DNA of 64,000 nucleotides from Podocnemis expansa (Eukaryota; Chordata; Testudines; Podocnemididae), in the NCBI GenBank assembly GCA_007922195.1, contig ML682067.1:5512451-5576450 (forward strand). Reading direction: 5' to 3'. The notes beneath the pieces are model-generated. The model was not told the DNA's origin. It did not search any database and saw only the letters and a list, made by a program, of their open reading frames with translations. The position numbers and the translations under genes are program-made. Below are positions 10,141-22,329 of this stretch, piece after piece. Each line of letters starts with the position of its first letter. Position 1 is the first letter of the stretch.

Positions 10141-11754
10141 CAGCGATGCTCCTGTTTTTAATCTCACGTCTATAATAATGCTTTTAAAGATTTATTTCTA
10201 AAAATTCTTGTAGTTCTCTACTGTTTGCACCTGCCAAATATTGTTCTATATATTACAAGGAATTTGGTGGGTTTTCATTTCTTTTTTGCTGGAAAAAAAT
10301 GGTTTTTATAAGTTACATGCTTTGTGTAATGACAGTGAGTGTATTTCACAAATTGAAGATGCAGACATATTGGATTGATTTTAAGATTGCTATGGCACAC
10401 AGCGCATGAGCTGCTTGGTAAAGCATTTGTAAAGTTATAAATAGATAGATGAATTATTTCCTTGATTCTTGGATTATAATGGCATTTCAGTATGGTGATT
10501 TTCTGAAGAATTATAATTTGGTGAGTTTTTTTCTGTTGAACTATAGATAGTTTGCTCTTTCATGAATTTCTATCAGTGGGAATAGAGTATTTCTGGGTAT
10601 GGTATTTTGAAACACAATTATTTATTCTCATACTTGGAATTCTTGGCAAGCATTTTTAAACAGCTATTTTGGGGTCAATTTTTTCCATACAAGACTTTTT
10701 TCAAAACATAAAGAAATAAAACCTAGTGATTCTGTTATTTGGAATTTGTTCTGCTTTGATTTTTTAATTTATTGTTAAGTCTCTGAATTTTGTCTTAGAA
10801 ATTTATGGCCTTTTTATTTATAAAAGTAATATAGAATTTCATAGATATAAGAAAATGTCCACAGAATTTCATAAGTATGCTTTTAATAATAATAGTAATA
10901 ATAATAATAATAATAAATAAAGAAATCAGGTGACATTCTGATGGTTTACAGTCTAGAGTATTAGTTTTGATACTGTGTAGTTATCATGCTTTGGGTCTAA
11001 GAAATGGGTTAGTTCATCTAAGAATTAAAATACATGGCCCATCATAGAGTACTAGTGAACAACAGAGGAGATAATCAGTCATCCAGATTTAGTTTTCCAT
11101 TTGCACTGTACTTCAGGTCCTGTTGTTCAAGAGGTACAATCCTGCCCCCCTCACTGCCATGTGACTTGCTCCCCTACCCTGCTTGCCACTGAAGGCAATG
11201 GGTGGGGCGGGACTGGAGTGCAGAGCCCAGCCACTGGGCCGGCTCACCCCACCTGATGATGGAGCAGCTAGCCCGGGGACAGGGAGGGAGAGTGGCATTC
11301 TTCAGGGTCCCAGCTCAAGTAATCTATTTCTTTTAATTAATTATTTTAAAAGAATTGTTGAAAGTTAAGAATAGTTGGACTAGGTCAGAAAAAAAGAGGC
11401 AATTTATGAAACCTCACAGAAAATCCCAAATTTAAATACAAACTTTCTCAGGCATGAGCTACACTTATCATGAAATTCTGCAGCAGCTGATAAGAGATAC
11501 GCAGGCTATGACTTCCTGAATTCTAAATAGCGCGATGTTCCCACTAAACTGCACCAACAGAAAATGCCCTTCCACTGGTGCAATGTTACTCTTTTTCTGG
11601 TGGTTCACTAAGTCAATTTCTGGATTGATTGAGGGGGTCTCCACCTCCACAAAGTTGATTCTGAAAAAATTGATCTGACAACGGTGAATTTGCTGCTGTC
11701 AGTAAAGACATTCATAAGATTAAAATGAGTATCCTATTCTCCTGGGAAGCAGTG
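10141..11754. other. AT-rich non-coding DNA with an AAT microsatellite
   Basis: Apart from the (AAT)n tract near 10890, nothing was recognised. A small GC-richer patch at 11130-11310 gives short mirrored frames without domain similarity. Confidence 0.4.
10882..10920 (+). repeat. (AAT)n microsatellite
   Basis: About ten AAT/AAT-like triplets with one G substitution run in a row. Simple sequence with no implied function. Confidence 0.85.
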
Positions 11755-12550
11755 ACTCTGGAAACAATTTGGGGGTCACAGTGAATAATCAGCTGAACAT
11801 GAGCTCCCGGGGTTGCTGAACATGAACTCCTAGAGTGCTATGCCTAAAAGATTATTCTGGTGTGAGCCTCAGATCCATAAACAGGGGAATCTTGAGCAGT
11901 AATAGAGAGGATATTTTATCTCTATATTTGGCACTAGTACAACGATTACTGGAATACTCTGTCTACGTCTGGTGCTCATCATTCAATAAGAATATTGATA
12001 AATTGGAGAAGGTTCAGAAAAGAGCCATGTGAATGATTAAAGGACTGTAGTAATAGACTTAAAGGGTTCTATCTATTTAGAGATTACTAAGGAGTGACTC
12101 GATTATAATCTAGAAGTATATACATGAGGAACCCCTTTAATAATTGGCTCCTCATTCTAGCAGAGAAAGGCATAACATCATCTATCGTCTGGAAGTTGCA
12201 GCTAGACAAATTCAGACTGAAAATACAGAGTAAATTTTTAATGGTGAGATTAATTAACCATTGAGGCAATTTATGAAGTGCTGTGGTAGCTTGTCCCTCA
12301 CTGACAATTTTTAAATTCAATTTAAATTTTTAAATTCAATTTAAATTAAATTAAAGATAGGCTCTAGAAACTATTTTGAGATGTTTTATGACCTGTGTTG
12401 TAGAGGAGATCAGATCTGATGAATATAATGATCCCTTCTGGTCTTGGAATCTGTTGTAGGTTAAAGAGGGAACTGAATCACAAGACTGCTACATTGGGCC
12501 TTGATAGTTAGGTATTTTTAATAGTACCCTAACAAATGTATGAATCTATG
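11755..12550 (+). mobile_element. CR1 LINE, 3' fragment
   Basis: The + strand carries the end of a CR1 ORF2. The frame at 11835-12032 contains VSLRSINRGILSSNREDI, LALVQRLLEYSVYVW and DKLEKVQKRAM, which match the CR1 C-terminal block (LVRPQLEYCVQFW...DIEKLERVQRRAT). It continues into the CR1 tail with gatgaatataatgatcccttctgg at about 12418-12441. There are several stops, and the copy is strongly 5'-truncated, as CR1 copies usually are. Confidence 0.82.
12304..12352 (+). repeat. Short tandem duplication ttttaaattcaatttaaa
   Basis: An 18-19 base unit is repeated twice, then a partial attaaattaaa follows, inside the CR1 tail. It looks like local slippage. Confidence 0.75.
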
Positions 12551-13159
12551 AAAACTCATCTGAGGGCCTTTGTATGTCAGATAATGTTCCCAGAGCGAGA
12601 TCTTAGTCTGAACTGGTTAGTTCCTAGGCTTCCTGAAGTCCAGCAAGGGAACAGTGTCCTCTGTGAAGTCTGATCCAGCACAGCTCTTGAACTTATGAAA
12701 TATGAAAACAGAAGAAGGTTACAGCCCATCTGAAAGAATGCCAGATCTTTTCTGCACGAATTCTCCTCCTGCAGCCCACAGAGGAATAATTCCAAAAATA
12801 AAGGGCCTACAATGCGGGAGCTGGGAAAAAGAAAACATTTCAAAGCTAAGGAAGATCATTTGGGGAGAGCCAGTGAGTGTGTCTATTATTTTAAACACAG
12901 TTTATCTCTACACTTAGCTTCAAGGACAAAATTCTTGCCTTATCAACTCTGCAGATCTCTGCTGTACATTCTGAATGTGTTCGCTGGGTGGGACCTTTGG
13001 TATTCCAGTAGCTAGACAATTACTCTGTTTTAAAGGCAAACAGGAAGAAACTTCATTCTGGGGTCTTATTGGCACCTCCTCTATGCTCCTTTTCCTCATG
13101 ACCAACACCTTTTCCTCCTCCTTGCTCCACATTCTGGTCTTAAAGGAACTCTGCCTCAT
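12551..13159. other. Non-coding spacer between two CR1 copies
   Basis: Short open frames on both strands show no recognisable domain. The CR1 copy to the right seems to begin near its G-rich ggggtgtggggggagg tract (about 13195). Confidence 0.4.
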
Positions 13160-13235
13160 AATAGCAGGGATAAAAGAGAGACTAGTCAGAACCGGGGGTG
13201 TGGGGGGAGGAGGATGGAGGTGGGGGATATCAAAT

Positions 13236-14003
13236 CAGTATCTTAAGTGTTTATATACTAATTCAGGAAGTATGAGGAATAAGCAGGAAGAACTTGAAAT
13301 GCTAGTAGCTAAATACAACTGTGACATAGCTGGCATCACAGAGACATGGTGGGATAATACACGTGACTGGAATATTAACATATCAGAGTATTGCTTGCTT
13401 GGGAAGGATAGGCCAGGAAAATAGGAAGGTGATGTTGCCTTCTATATTAAAAATGTGTATACTTGGACTGAGGTGGAGACAGAAATAGGAGACAGGCATG
13501 TTGAAAGTCTCTGGGTAAAAATAAAAGGAGTTAAAAACAAGAGTGATGTCATGGTAGTGGTCTACGACAGGCCACCTCACCCGGAAGAGGAGGTGGATGA
13601 GACTTTTTTTCAACTAACAAAATCATCCAAAGCACAGGACTTGGTGATGATGGGGGACTTCAACTACGCAGACATCTGTTGGGAAGATAACGCTGCAAGG
13701 GACAGATTATCCAACAAGTTCTTGGAATGTATTGGAGATGATTTTTTATTTCAAAAGGTGGAGAAATTTACTAGGGGAGAGGCTGTTCTCAACTTGATTT
13801 GGACTGACAGTGAGGAACAGGCTGAGAATTTGAAAGTGGAAGGTAACTTAGGTGAAAGTGATCATGAAATGGTAGAGTTCATGACTTTAAGGAATTGTAG
13901 AAAAGAGAACACCAGAACAAAGACGATAGATTTCAAGAAGGCAGACTTTAATATACTCAGGGAGCTGGTAGGTAGGCTCCCTTGGAAAGCATGTCTAGAG
14001 TAA
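13236..14003 (+). pseudogene. CR1 ORF2 endonuclease domain
   Basis: The translation starts with YLKCLYTNSGSMRNKQEE, the usual N-terminus of CR1 ORF2 endonuclease. It continues with DIAGITETWWDNTRDWN (catalytic glutamate in TETWW), then [12 protein letters not shown], and [11 protein letters not shown] (SDH motif). These are the hallmark blocks of the apurinic endonuclease that nicks target DNA. One in-frame stop near 13424 and a frame change break it. Confidence 0.87.
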
Positions 14004-14499
14004 AAACAGCTGAAGACAGTTGGCAGTTTTTCAAAGAGACAGTAATAAGGGCACAAGAACAAAATATTCCAATGCACAGAAAGGATAGGAAGTAAGGCAA
14101 GAGACCACCCTAGCTTAACCAGGAGAGTCCTACAAAAAGTGGAAACTTGGGCAAACCACAAAGGATGACTATAAACAGATAACACAGTTATGCAGGGGAA
14201 AAATCAGGAGGGCCAAGGCACAAACTGAGATCAAACTATCTGAAGACATAAAGGGTAACAATTTTTTTTAAATACTTTAGAAATAAGAGAAAGACCAAAG
14301 GCAGCATAGGCCAATGACTCAACAAGGAGGGAAAAACAATAACAGAAAATGGGGAAATGGCAGAGGAACTAAATGATTTCTTTGGCTCTTCACCATGAAT
14401 GTTGGTGGTGACTGGATGCCTGAGAGGGGAGGCAGTAAAAATGAGACATGATCAGAAGCTTAAATAGGGGAAGAAAAAGTTAAAAAGTACCTAGACAAG

Positions 14500-15400
14500 T
14501 TATGTGTCTTGAAGTCACCAGAACCTAATGATATGCATCCTAGAATACTCAAGGAACTGGCTCAGGAGATATCTGAGCCATTGGCTATTATCTTTGAAAA
14601 ATCATGGAAAACTGGAGGGGTCCCAGAGAACTGGAAAAAAGCAAATATAGTGCCCATCTATAAAAAAAGAAAATAAGGACAATTCAGGTAATTATAGATC
14701 AGTCATCTTAATCTCTCTACCAGGAAAAATAATGGAGTAAATAATTAAGGAATCCATTAGCAAGCATCTAGAAGAGAAGTAATAGTTAGCATGGATTTAT
14801 CAAGAACAAATCATATCAAACCAACCTGATAGCTTTCTATGAAGGGGTAACAAGCCTTGTGGATAGATGGGAAGTGATAGAAATGGTGTACCTAGACTTT
14901 AGTAACGCTTTTGGTACAGTCTCGCATCACCTTCTCATTAACAAACTTGGGAAGTACAGCCTGGATGGAGCTACTATAGGTTGTTTGAAAAGATGGTTGG
15001 ATAACCGTTCCCAGAGAGCAGTTATCAGTGGTTCACAGTCATGCTGGAAGGGCATAAAGATTGGGGTACCACAGGGATCGGTTCTGGGTCTGGGTCTGTT
15101 CAATATTTTCATCAGTGATTTAGAGGGTGGCATACAGAGTACACTTATAATGTTTGCCAATGATACCAAACTGGATGGGGTTGCAAGTACTTTGGAGGAT
15201 AGGATCACAATTCAAAATGATTTGGACAAACTGGTGAAATATTCCAAGGTAAACAGAATGAAATTCAATAAAGACAAGTGCAAAATACTCCACTTACGAA
15301 AGAACAATGCATTCCACAGACATAAAATGGCCAATGACTGCCTAGGAAGGAGTACAGCGGAAAGGGAATCTGTGCATAATAGTGGACCACAAGCTGAATA
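14500..15400 (+). pseudogene. CR1 ORF2 reverse transcriptase domain
   Basis: The main open part is 14859-15416. It shows YLDFSNAFGTVSHHLL, where the family has YLDFxKAFDTVSH, so the first catalytic aspartate is glycine. GVPQGSVLG is intact. FANDTKL replaces FADDTKL, so one of the two catalytic aspartates is asparagine. Upstream, around 14500, SPEPNDMHPRILKEL-like sequence matches the start of the polymerase in broken frames. Polymerase activity is not possible. Confidence 0.87.
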
Positions 15401-16035
15401 TGAGTCAACAGTGTAGCACTGTTGCAAAAAAAGCAAACACTATTCTGGGATGTATTAACAGGAGTATCGTAAGTATGACACAAGTAGTAATTCTTCCACT
15501 CTACTCTGCTCTGATTAGGCCTCAGTTGGAGTATTGGGTACTGGGTGCCTCGTTTCAGGAAAGATGTGGACAAATTGCAGAAAGTCCAGAGAAGAGCAAC
15601 ATCAATAATTAGAGGTCTGGAGCACTTGACATATGAGGGCAGGTTGAAAGAGCTGGGTTTGTTTAGTCTAGGAAAGAGGAAACTGAGAGGGAGCATAACA
15701 GTTTTCAAGTATATAAGAGGTTGTTATGAGGAGGAGAGAGAAAAACTGTTCTCCTTACCTGCCGATGATAGGACAAGAAGTAATGGACTTAAATTACAAT
15801 AAGGGAGGTTTAGGTTGAACAGTAGAAAAAAATTCCTATCTGTGAGGGTGATTAACCACTGGAATAAGTTGCCTAGGCAGGTTTTGGAATCTCCATCACT
15901 GGAAGTGTTTAAAACCAGGTTAGACAAGCCCCTGTCAGGGATAGTTTAAGAGGGTTCTTGGTCCTGCCATGAGTGAGGGGGACTAGATTTGCTGACCTCT
16001 CATGGACACTTCCAGTTTCTATAATTCTATAAGCA
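15401..16035 (+). pseudogene. CR1 ORF2 C-terminus and 3' tail
   Basis: Frames at 15382-15802 contain LPLYSALIRPQLEYWV and DKLQKVQRRATSIIRGLEHL, then GLFSLGKRKLRG, the standard CR1 C-terminal block. The non-coding tail follows with ggttctt, gctgacctctcatgg and ctataattctataa. The tail should be the site of reverse transcription priming in an active copy. Confidence 0.85.
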
Positions 16036-16119
16036 TCCATTCCCAAATACTGCATTTTACCCCTCTACACCCTTTATTTTGTACAACCTGATAGTAGTAG
16101 CACATAATATAATGTAAAC

Positions 16120-16891
16120 TAGAGGTGTCAAACTCATTCAATGTGGGGGGCCACAGTGGAGGGCAGGACACCTGATGCAGACCATATGGTCACAGAAGCT
16201 CCCCAACCCTTTCACCTGACACATTCAGAGCAACATGGGCTTCCCTTCCCCCCTCCCCAACCCCAGAGGCTCTTGGACACCTTCCCTTTTCTGTGGGCCT
16301 CCCTCCCCAGCTGGGCCACTCCTAACCCCCCCCCCCACCAGCAGCTGGGCAGCTCCCAGAGCCCCATTCCTTTTCCACTTCCCCTACTAAGTGGTGGTAG
16401 GCAATCAGTCTCAGTCAAAGGCACAGACAGGCTGGGTTCCTGCCTCCTCCCTTTCCTGCCCACTTACTGTCAGTCATTCAGCATGCTGGTCTTCGATTGG
16501 CTCGTTCCCACACGGTCCCCAGCCACTTTTCCCTTTCTTATTTATGATTCATGCAATGTGCTGTCAATCAAATTAGCATGCCAACTGACAGTGAACAATT
16601 GGGATGGGTGGCGGTGTAGTGGCTTCCTGGGAGTGTGCCCTAGCTTGCTGTGACTGAGACTGATTGGTTGGCAACCACAGCAGAGCTGAGCTGGGACTGG
16701 CTAGAGCACTTCCTTTGTTCCCCTGTGCTGTGACTTGGATCATGTGAGTGAGTCAGAAGCACCCTTAGCCCTGCCCTGCCTACATCCTGTCTTTTTTTAT
16801 AATTCACTGCTGCAGAGAGGTTCCAGGCACAGCCCAGGCAGCAGCTTTGCCGGCTGGATTCGGCCCATGGGCCATAAGTTTGACACTCCTG
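16120..16891. mobile_element. Non-autonomous DNA element with gtgtcaaact inverted ends
   Basis: The left end tagaggtgtcaaactca is mirrored by caggagtgtcaaactta read from the other strand at the right end. The interior is GC-rich, with ccacagtgg near the left end and ggcccatgggcc near the right. Ends of the type 'GGGGTGTCAAACTCA' belong, in my knowledge, to hAT-like elements of vertebrates. The expected 8-bp duplication is not evident: flanks atgtaaac and attattaa differ. Open frames inside are compositional. Confidence 0.65.
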
Positions 16892-18189
16892 ATTATTAAG
16901 TATAGTAAGGCCATACAAATAATGATGGATGTTCAAATTGAGAGCCAAATCTCCACTGCCCTGTGAAATGTCAGGAAATCTGGTTCCATCAGCACATGCT
17001 CCCACAAGCATGGGGAAGAAATCTGCTCCATAAACTGATTCTGAATCGTCTCATCAGTGAATTATGAATCTGCATGCAACTGCAATTTTCCAGAGGCTGG
17101 CTACAAACTGGTGGACTGATTCCCAGGGGAGCTGAATTCTCTGCCAAAACTTAAGTCATTTGAGCATAGCATTGGCTGTGTGCCAATACCATCACTGCCT
17201 CTTGACATGATGTGTTGGTCTCCAGAGTGGAGAAGATCCAAAAGCCTTTGGTACCTAGCATGTGGAGTAGGAATCCTTGCTTTTGAGCTTTAGATGCTGC
17301 TTCCAGATTAACTACCATCCGGTACACCTTGAATGTTACAATCCATATGGTTCATGGCAAGTGTCACTTCTTTGGTAGCATCAGAAATGGAGCAGGTGTG
17401 ATCACAGAGATGGGGAATTGTGTGTTAGCCAGCTGCACACTTGGGTCTAACATCCTTATTACCACTATAGTATCCTGATAGCTTGAAGACTATTCAGATT
17501 TAAATACAAGCAAGGAAAAAAATATTGCCAGGGTCTTACTGTACATGCACTAGGCTTCTTTTCGTTATGGCCCCCACCAGGGCCTCTCATCCTCCTCTTG
17601 ACTCCACTTTCTGGTTTCTTAAAGGAGCCAAGCCTCGTAAGCAGCTGTTCACAAATGATACAGGAATCCTACTGAAGTCAGTGAAATTCAGTAAGTAGTA
17701 CATAAGAGTATGTCCTAGAACTCCCTTGTTAAAAGACTATTGCTGAAGCTTTTAAATATTGAGATGCTAAGAAAATCAACAATATATTTAAATACATTAT
17801 TGATATAGCTGCACTCTGCTGGTTTCGATGAAGGAAAGACAGCTTTACCTGCTAGTAAATATCAGAGGTAAAAGGAGTATTGGCTTTTAAAAAAAAAGTT
17901 GTGTGGGTTTTCAGCAGGGGAATTTATACTACTTCTAGTAATTGCACATGTCCATTCTTCTGCATCTGTGTGTGTGCTCCAGTGTACAGTTGTTGGAGGG
18001 TTTTCCAAAAGCAGTACCAGCTGAGGCAGTATGAGCATCCTCTGCTGCTTCACCATCATGATCAGGCATAAAGGGATTGAACTGTCCCTGACCCCACTCA
18101 CTTTCTTCGTACTATTTTTGGTAGCTGACATATGTTGTGCTATGTGGGTTGCAAGCCCTCCCACTCTTGTGATAAGGCAATGCCTCAAA
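16892..18189. other. Non-coding intronic DNA, nothing recognised
   Basis: No coding block or well-bounded repeat was identified. The DIRS-like copy to the right may begin somewhat before 18190, but its gag-like start is only recognisable from there. Confidence 0.4.
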
Positions 18190-18204
18190 GGGAACCTCAC
18201 CCCA

Positions 18205-18300
18205 GCTGCCCGACGTGCTAGAGGGAGGCTTATGTGAGTGACAAATGTGTCATTTGTAAGGGCTTTAAGTCCTGTTCTAAAAAGTCAGAGTAGCCAGACT
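18205..18300 (+). pseudogene. DIRS-like gag fragment with CxxC
   Basis: The translation LVSDKCVICKGFKSCSKKS, read across small shifts, resembles the gag-like segment of turtle DIRS elements (AHVxDxCxICKGF). CVIC is at about 18246-18257. The downstream sequence to 18870 is too decayed to read. Confidence 0.5.
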
Positions 18301-18869
18301 AAAATATCTGCTGGTTGCATTGGTGCTATGTTCTTCATCTAGGCTTTGCACTTCAGTCCAGGTACTAGTACGTGGACACTGGTTACTAGTGCACATCCAA
18401 CACAGCTGGTACCCTGATGGATATCAGCATTGAAGTTGGACACAGTACAGACACCACTGAAAGATACAAGGAGGTCCAGCTCTTCCAAAGACTTGGAATG
18501 CATTCAGAGAGGTAGTACTCTCCAGACCATACCTCTAAACAGGAGAGTTTGTTGACTCCAGCGCCCAGTATGGATGCACCAAGACCAGCTCCCAAAGCAT
18601 TTTCATCAGAATCCTTTCATTGCACAGTGTCTTCCCAGTAATGTCTCTTCCTGAGGCATCTGTGGCTGTGAGAAAGCTGTTAAACACCTTGGTCTTGCCA
18701 CCCATCAGTGGCAGTTCAAGACTCATCCAACACTGGCAGCCAGAGTACAGCTGCCAGTGCCTTTACCTTTGCATCAGGCAGTTTCATCACTTCAGTCATC
18801 AGGGTACTCTTTTAAAGTGGTACAGCTTACAGCAAGGCCCCAGATAACCTCCTAGATTCCTTTCAGGGC

Positions 18870-19800
18870 CATACTACTGTGAGCAAGGTTTCATGCAATG
18901 CAAACTCTCCTTCTGAACTTAAAGGCTTATCTTCTCATCAGGGTGAGAAACTCTTTAAGGTTGCTGGGGCACATGGGAACATGCACATATGTGCCCCAAT
19001 ATGCCAGAATGCATTATTCTTCTAGGCTGTTTGACAGAGCTGTAGTCTCCAAAAAGGCATCATGCAGACATGTTAGTCAGTGAACAGATCAAGTCATATC
19101 TCACACTTCCTAGATTGGTGGCTATGCTTGCAAGGGAGTTCCCTTTTGCCCCACCTCAGCCATCTCTTGCCATAGTAAAGGATGCCCTGGACCTGGATTG
19201 GGGGATTTACCTGCGATTGCTGAAGGTGCAAGATGTCTGGTCTACCCAAGATCTCAGTCTACACATAAACATTAGGGGGGCATGAGTTATCCAATTAACA
19301 TGCATGGCATTTCTTCCTCATGTCAGGGGATGGGGCACATTGGTGATGACTTACAAAATGATGGCCATGGTTTATGTAAACAAGCAGCGGCGAGCTGGGC
19401 CCTCACTCTTCTGTAGGGAAGCAGAGTACTCTGGGGTTTCTGCATCAACAACTCTATATTGCTGAAAGTGGCCTGCCTCCAGGGGTTCAGAATATGCTGG
19501 CAGATTGCCTGAGCAGGTTGTTTCATCAATCACCATGAGTGGTTGCTTTTCCCAGACACAGTCAGGTCAATTTTTCAGCTCTGGGAAACTCCCTAGGTGG
19601 ATCTTTTTGCAACAAAAGACAACACAAAATGTCATCAGTTCTGCTCCAGAGCAGGACACAGCCAAGGTTCATTGACAGACATTTTTCTACTGTCATCGGT
19701 AAGGGGTGGTGCTGTATATTTTTCCACTAGCTGTCTTTTGCCTAGAGTTCTGTGCAAGGCCAAGCAGGAGAAAGCCTGTCTTTTCACCTGAGCATGGTGC
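18870..19800 (+). pseudogene. DIRS-like RNase H domain
   Basis: Blocks on the + strand include LLGHMGTCTYVPQYARMH (18960), FPFAPPQPSLAIVKDALDLDWG (19139-19202), YVNKQ (19375) and VDLFATKDNTKCHQFCSRAG (19597). These match the order LGHMAACT..., VTDASxxGWG, INKQGG and IDLFATxxNxKC in DIRS polyproteins. The first catalytic aspartate region reads KDALDLDWG rather than TDASxxGWG. Stops occur between blocks. Confidence 0.77.
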
Positions 19801-19979
19801 TATCAACAGTGTTTCACAGCTCTCAGACCTCTGAATTAATATACTACCCGGTTCACACTGACTTAATCTCTCAGAAGCATGGCTGCCTCCTTCACTCAGA
19901 TCTTCAGGCCCTTCACCTAGCAGACTGGAGGTTTCATAATTTAACTTTGGCAGAGGAATCCGGCTCTAGAGAAGTCCAA

Positions 19980-20850
19980 GCAGTACTACTGAATAGTAGA
20001 AACCCATCAGCTACAACAGCCTACTCTGCTGAATGGAAAAGGTTTTCTGGGTGGTTGAGGCTGAAAGGGGCCTTCCCTCTTCTTGCTTCTATTGAGTAGA
20101 CCACAAACTAGATTATCTGTTATATCTGAAACATCAAGGATTAGCAAACATCTCAATCAGGGCCCTTAGCATTTATATCAGATTTCTATCTTCCTATCTT
20201 CCTTTTTTACCCCCCAATAACTGTATGATTTCTAAAAGGTTTGGACTTACTGTTACCACACATACAGAACCCTATTCCATCCAGTCAGAGGCTGACTTTA
20301 GTCTTAACAAAATTGATGTATAACTATTGAGCCTCTAGTGACTTTCTGCACCTTTCAGTTGAAGTAGCATCTGGTAGCCATTACAGCATAAAGAGAGCAT
20401 GGGATTTGAGGGCACTAGTATCAAATCCCTCATATACAGTTTTTTATGCAGATTAATTCTGCCTTTGTCTCAGCTTTTCATCGAAACCAAGCAATTTTCT
20501 TGCCACCCTTCCTCCCAAAGTCTCCCAGTAATAAGGATAGATTACACACACTAGATGTTAGAAGACTTTTAGTGTTTTATCTGGAATGGACTAAATCTTT
20601 CAGGTTTTTGTCTTACTTGTTCATTGCATCGGAGATCAGAATGAAAGGCAGTCCTGTTCCAAAGGATTTTGTCATGGATATCCTGTTTGTATTTGCTCAT
20701 GTAATCAGCTGGCTAATGTGAAGCCACTGGATATAGTACTGGGACATTTGACTGGATCCCAAGTGACTTCTCTGGAATATCTGGCTAATATAGTCACATT
20801 AGACATTTAAAAAGTGGCCAACTGATCATTATATCACACATTTTCCCCTC
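19980..20850 (+). pseudogene. DIRS-like tyrosine recombinase
   Basis: The N-terminal block VLLNSRNPSATTAY and EWKRFSGWL lies at 19990-20060. A frame at 20446-20721 gives FLPPFLPKSPSNKDRLHTLD then VRRLLVFYLEWTKSFR, close to the family's LHTLDVRRALAFYL. Near 20740, GHLTGSQVTSLEYLANIV occupies the place of the H-x-x-R box, with the arginine replaced by glycine. The enzyme is dead. Confidence 0.77.
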
Positions 20851-20939
20851 ACTGCTCTGTCCCTCAACTATATATATACTATGCTAAATCTGTACAAGTC
20901 ATCCTCTGGTCCCTGTTCATATAACAGACTCTGAAATCA

Positions 20940-21235
20940 CTTTGAGCTGGGAATGCTTGTGATTCACCTACAGTGGAATGGATGTGTGCAATCACTTGAA
21001 GAAAAAGCTGTTATTAACCTTTTCATAATTGTTCTTCAAGATATCTTGCACAAGTCCATTCCCAGAATCCATACTCCTTCCCCTCTTTCTTGGAGTCTTG
21101 AGAAGGGTCAGGGGAAGCAGGGAGTGCTTGTGCTGTCTGTGGGTATTGCTAAGGGAAAAACTCTATGACAACAGTGCACTGAAGGGAACACACACGGCTA
21201 GTGGAATGGACTAATACACTACATATAGATGACAA
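20940..21235 (+). repeat. DIRS-like 3' terminal region with complementary halves
   Basis: cagtggaatggatgtgtgca followed by cacttgaaga (20970-21003) is mirrored by tcttcaagatatcttgcaca and agtccattccc (21036-21066). A third partial unit, agtggaatggac, occurs at about 21199. This arrangement matches the 3' end of DIRS elements, where complementary regions are used in making a circular cDNA (known for the family; not tested here). Confidence 0.6.
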
Positions 21236-22329
21236 CAATTATGGTGTGTGTTTGCTGGTTTTTGCGTGTAAGATTGTAAAACAGTCATGAATTTCTCTTA
21301 AATATGTCACCCCCACTTCTGTCAATTCACAGTCAGACGAGAATATTAACTACTGAATTTTGAATGCACATTTTTGATAAAAATTAACCTATGGTATTCC
21401 CTCCCTTTTCTCAGTATAGATACATTATGATGAATTTATAATCTCAATATGGATTTTAAAATAACAATTTTTAAATTTTTTTGTAAAATTGCTTTAATTC
21501 ATGAATGAACTGAGGCCAGTAGCTAACACAAAGTAAAATTGCACCTTCTTATTCTTGAAATATATCTAATCTTTTTCACAGAGTTGAAACTGTATTCTGC
21601 AGTTTGCTCAGTTTCACAAAGAATTCCCACCTAGCTTTAGTAAAAGCACATCATCTGCATATAATAGTTTGTCTAAATGGATTTCATGCATTTTTTTACA
21701 TATTACTTTAAAAGGTGCCCTATCATTTCACAAGTACTGACAAATATTACTTTTTCACAGGGTGCAAGATCGCACTATACACACTTGACCTAATTTTCTG
21801 AGTACCCCGTCTAATGTTTGCCCTGAAAATGTTTTCAGGTTTCAGATAAAATTAAGTACCTCAAATGTCTGATTAAACATTAAAAAACAAGGTACCTCAG
21901 GGCTAAGCAAGGATTAATTATAGGTGCTCAAAGCAATCAGTGACAAAGTGGATCAACATTTGAAAGTAATCCTACAGTATGAAAAAGTCTGCATTTGTGG
22001 TATTCAGGGCAAAAAGCAAAGATGTTTTTAGCTATAAATATTTACAATTAATTGATTACAAGGCTGTTGACAATACATTTTCTTTAGTTGAGATAGCATA
22101 CAGAAGAAGATGAAACTTACCCTGGAGAATGGGAGAGAGGTAGACTTCATTAATCAAAATCTTGGCGTTAATTGGCTTTGGCCACTTAGTTCAGAGGAGG
22201 CCTGATTTTAAAATCCCCCAGAATTCTAATCAAATGAGTAATTTTGATGTCAGGAAAAAAATTCAAAATATTAGAACTTCTTGTAGAATGAAAAGTCATG
22301 AAAAAAATTCATTTTGAGCATTCTGTTTT
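21236..22329. other. AT-rich non-coding DNA, nothing recognised
   Basis: No coding potential, RNA gene or repeat boundary was recognised in this stretch. Confidence 0.4.

Larger units (their letters stand above)
13160..16035 (+). mobile_element. CR1 LINE, 5'-truncated, endonuclease + reverse transcriptase
   Basis: This is the longest transposon in the window. It begins with the start of ORF2 and runs through an apurinic-type endonuclease, a reverse transcriptase and the CR1 3' tail. The tail reads ggttcttggtcctgccatgag... to tataattctataa, where the family usually ends in repeated ATTCTATG-like octamers. ORF2 is split over many frames. Key aspartates of the polymerase are mutated, so it is dead. 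The 5' UTR and ORF1 are absent. Confidence 0.9.
18190..21235 (+). mobile_element. DIRS-like retrotransposon, internally deleted
   Basis: The + strand carries, in order, a gag-like CxxC segment (18210-18290), RNase H (about 18870-19800), a tyrosine recombinase (19980-20850) and a 3' terminal region (20940-21235). The latter contains cagtggaatggatgtg and its near-inverse cacaagtccattccc, plus a repeat of agtggaatggac at the very end. The full element should be over 5 kb, but only 3 kb is present and most of the reverse transcriptase is missing. Every frame has stops. This layout fits DIRS elements, which end in unusual inverted and internal complementary regions rather than plain LTRs. Confidence 0.8.

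Noticed and set aside
13862..15708. Minus-strand frames of 74-147 aa opposite the CR1
   Set aside because: They are shadows of the plus-strand ORF2, whose endonuclease and polymerase motifs are clear.
16120..16891. 8-bp target duplication around the gtgtcaaact element
   Set aside because: The flanks atgtaaac and attattaa do not match, so the insertion is supported only by its inverted ends.
18535..18726. Minus-strand frame containing ATDAS, like an RNase H motif
   Set aside because: The surrounding DIRS-like copy runs on the plus strand and its own RNase H motif lies at about 19170, so this match is coincidental.
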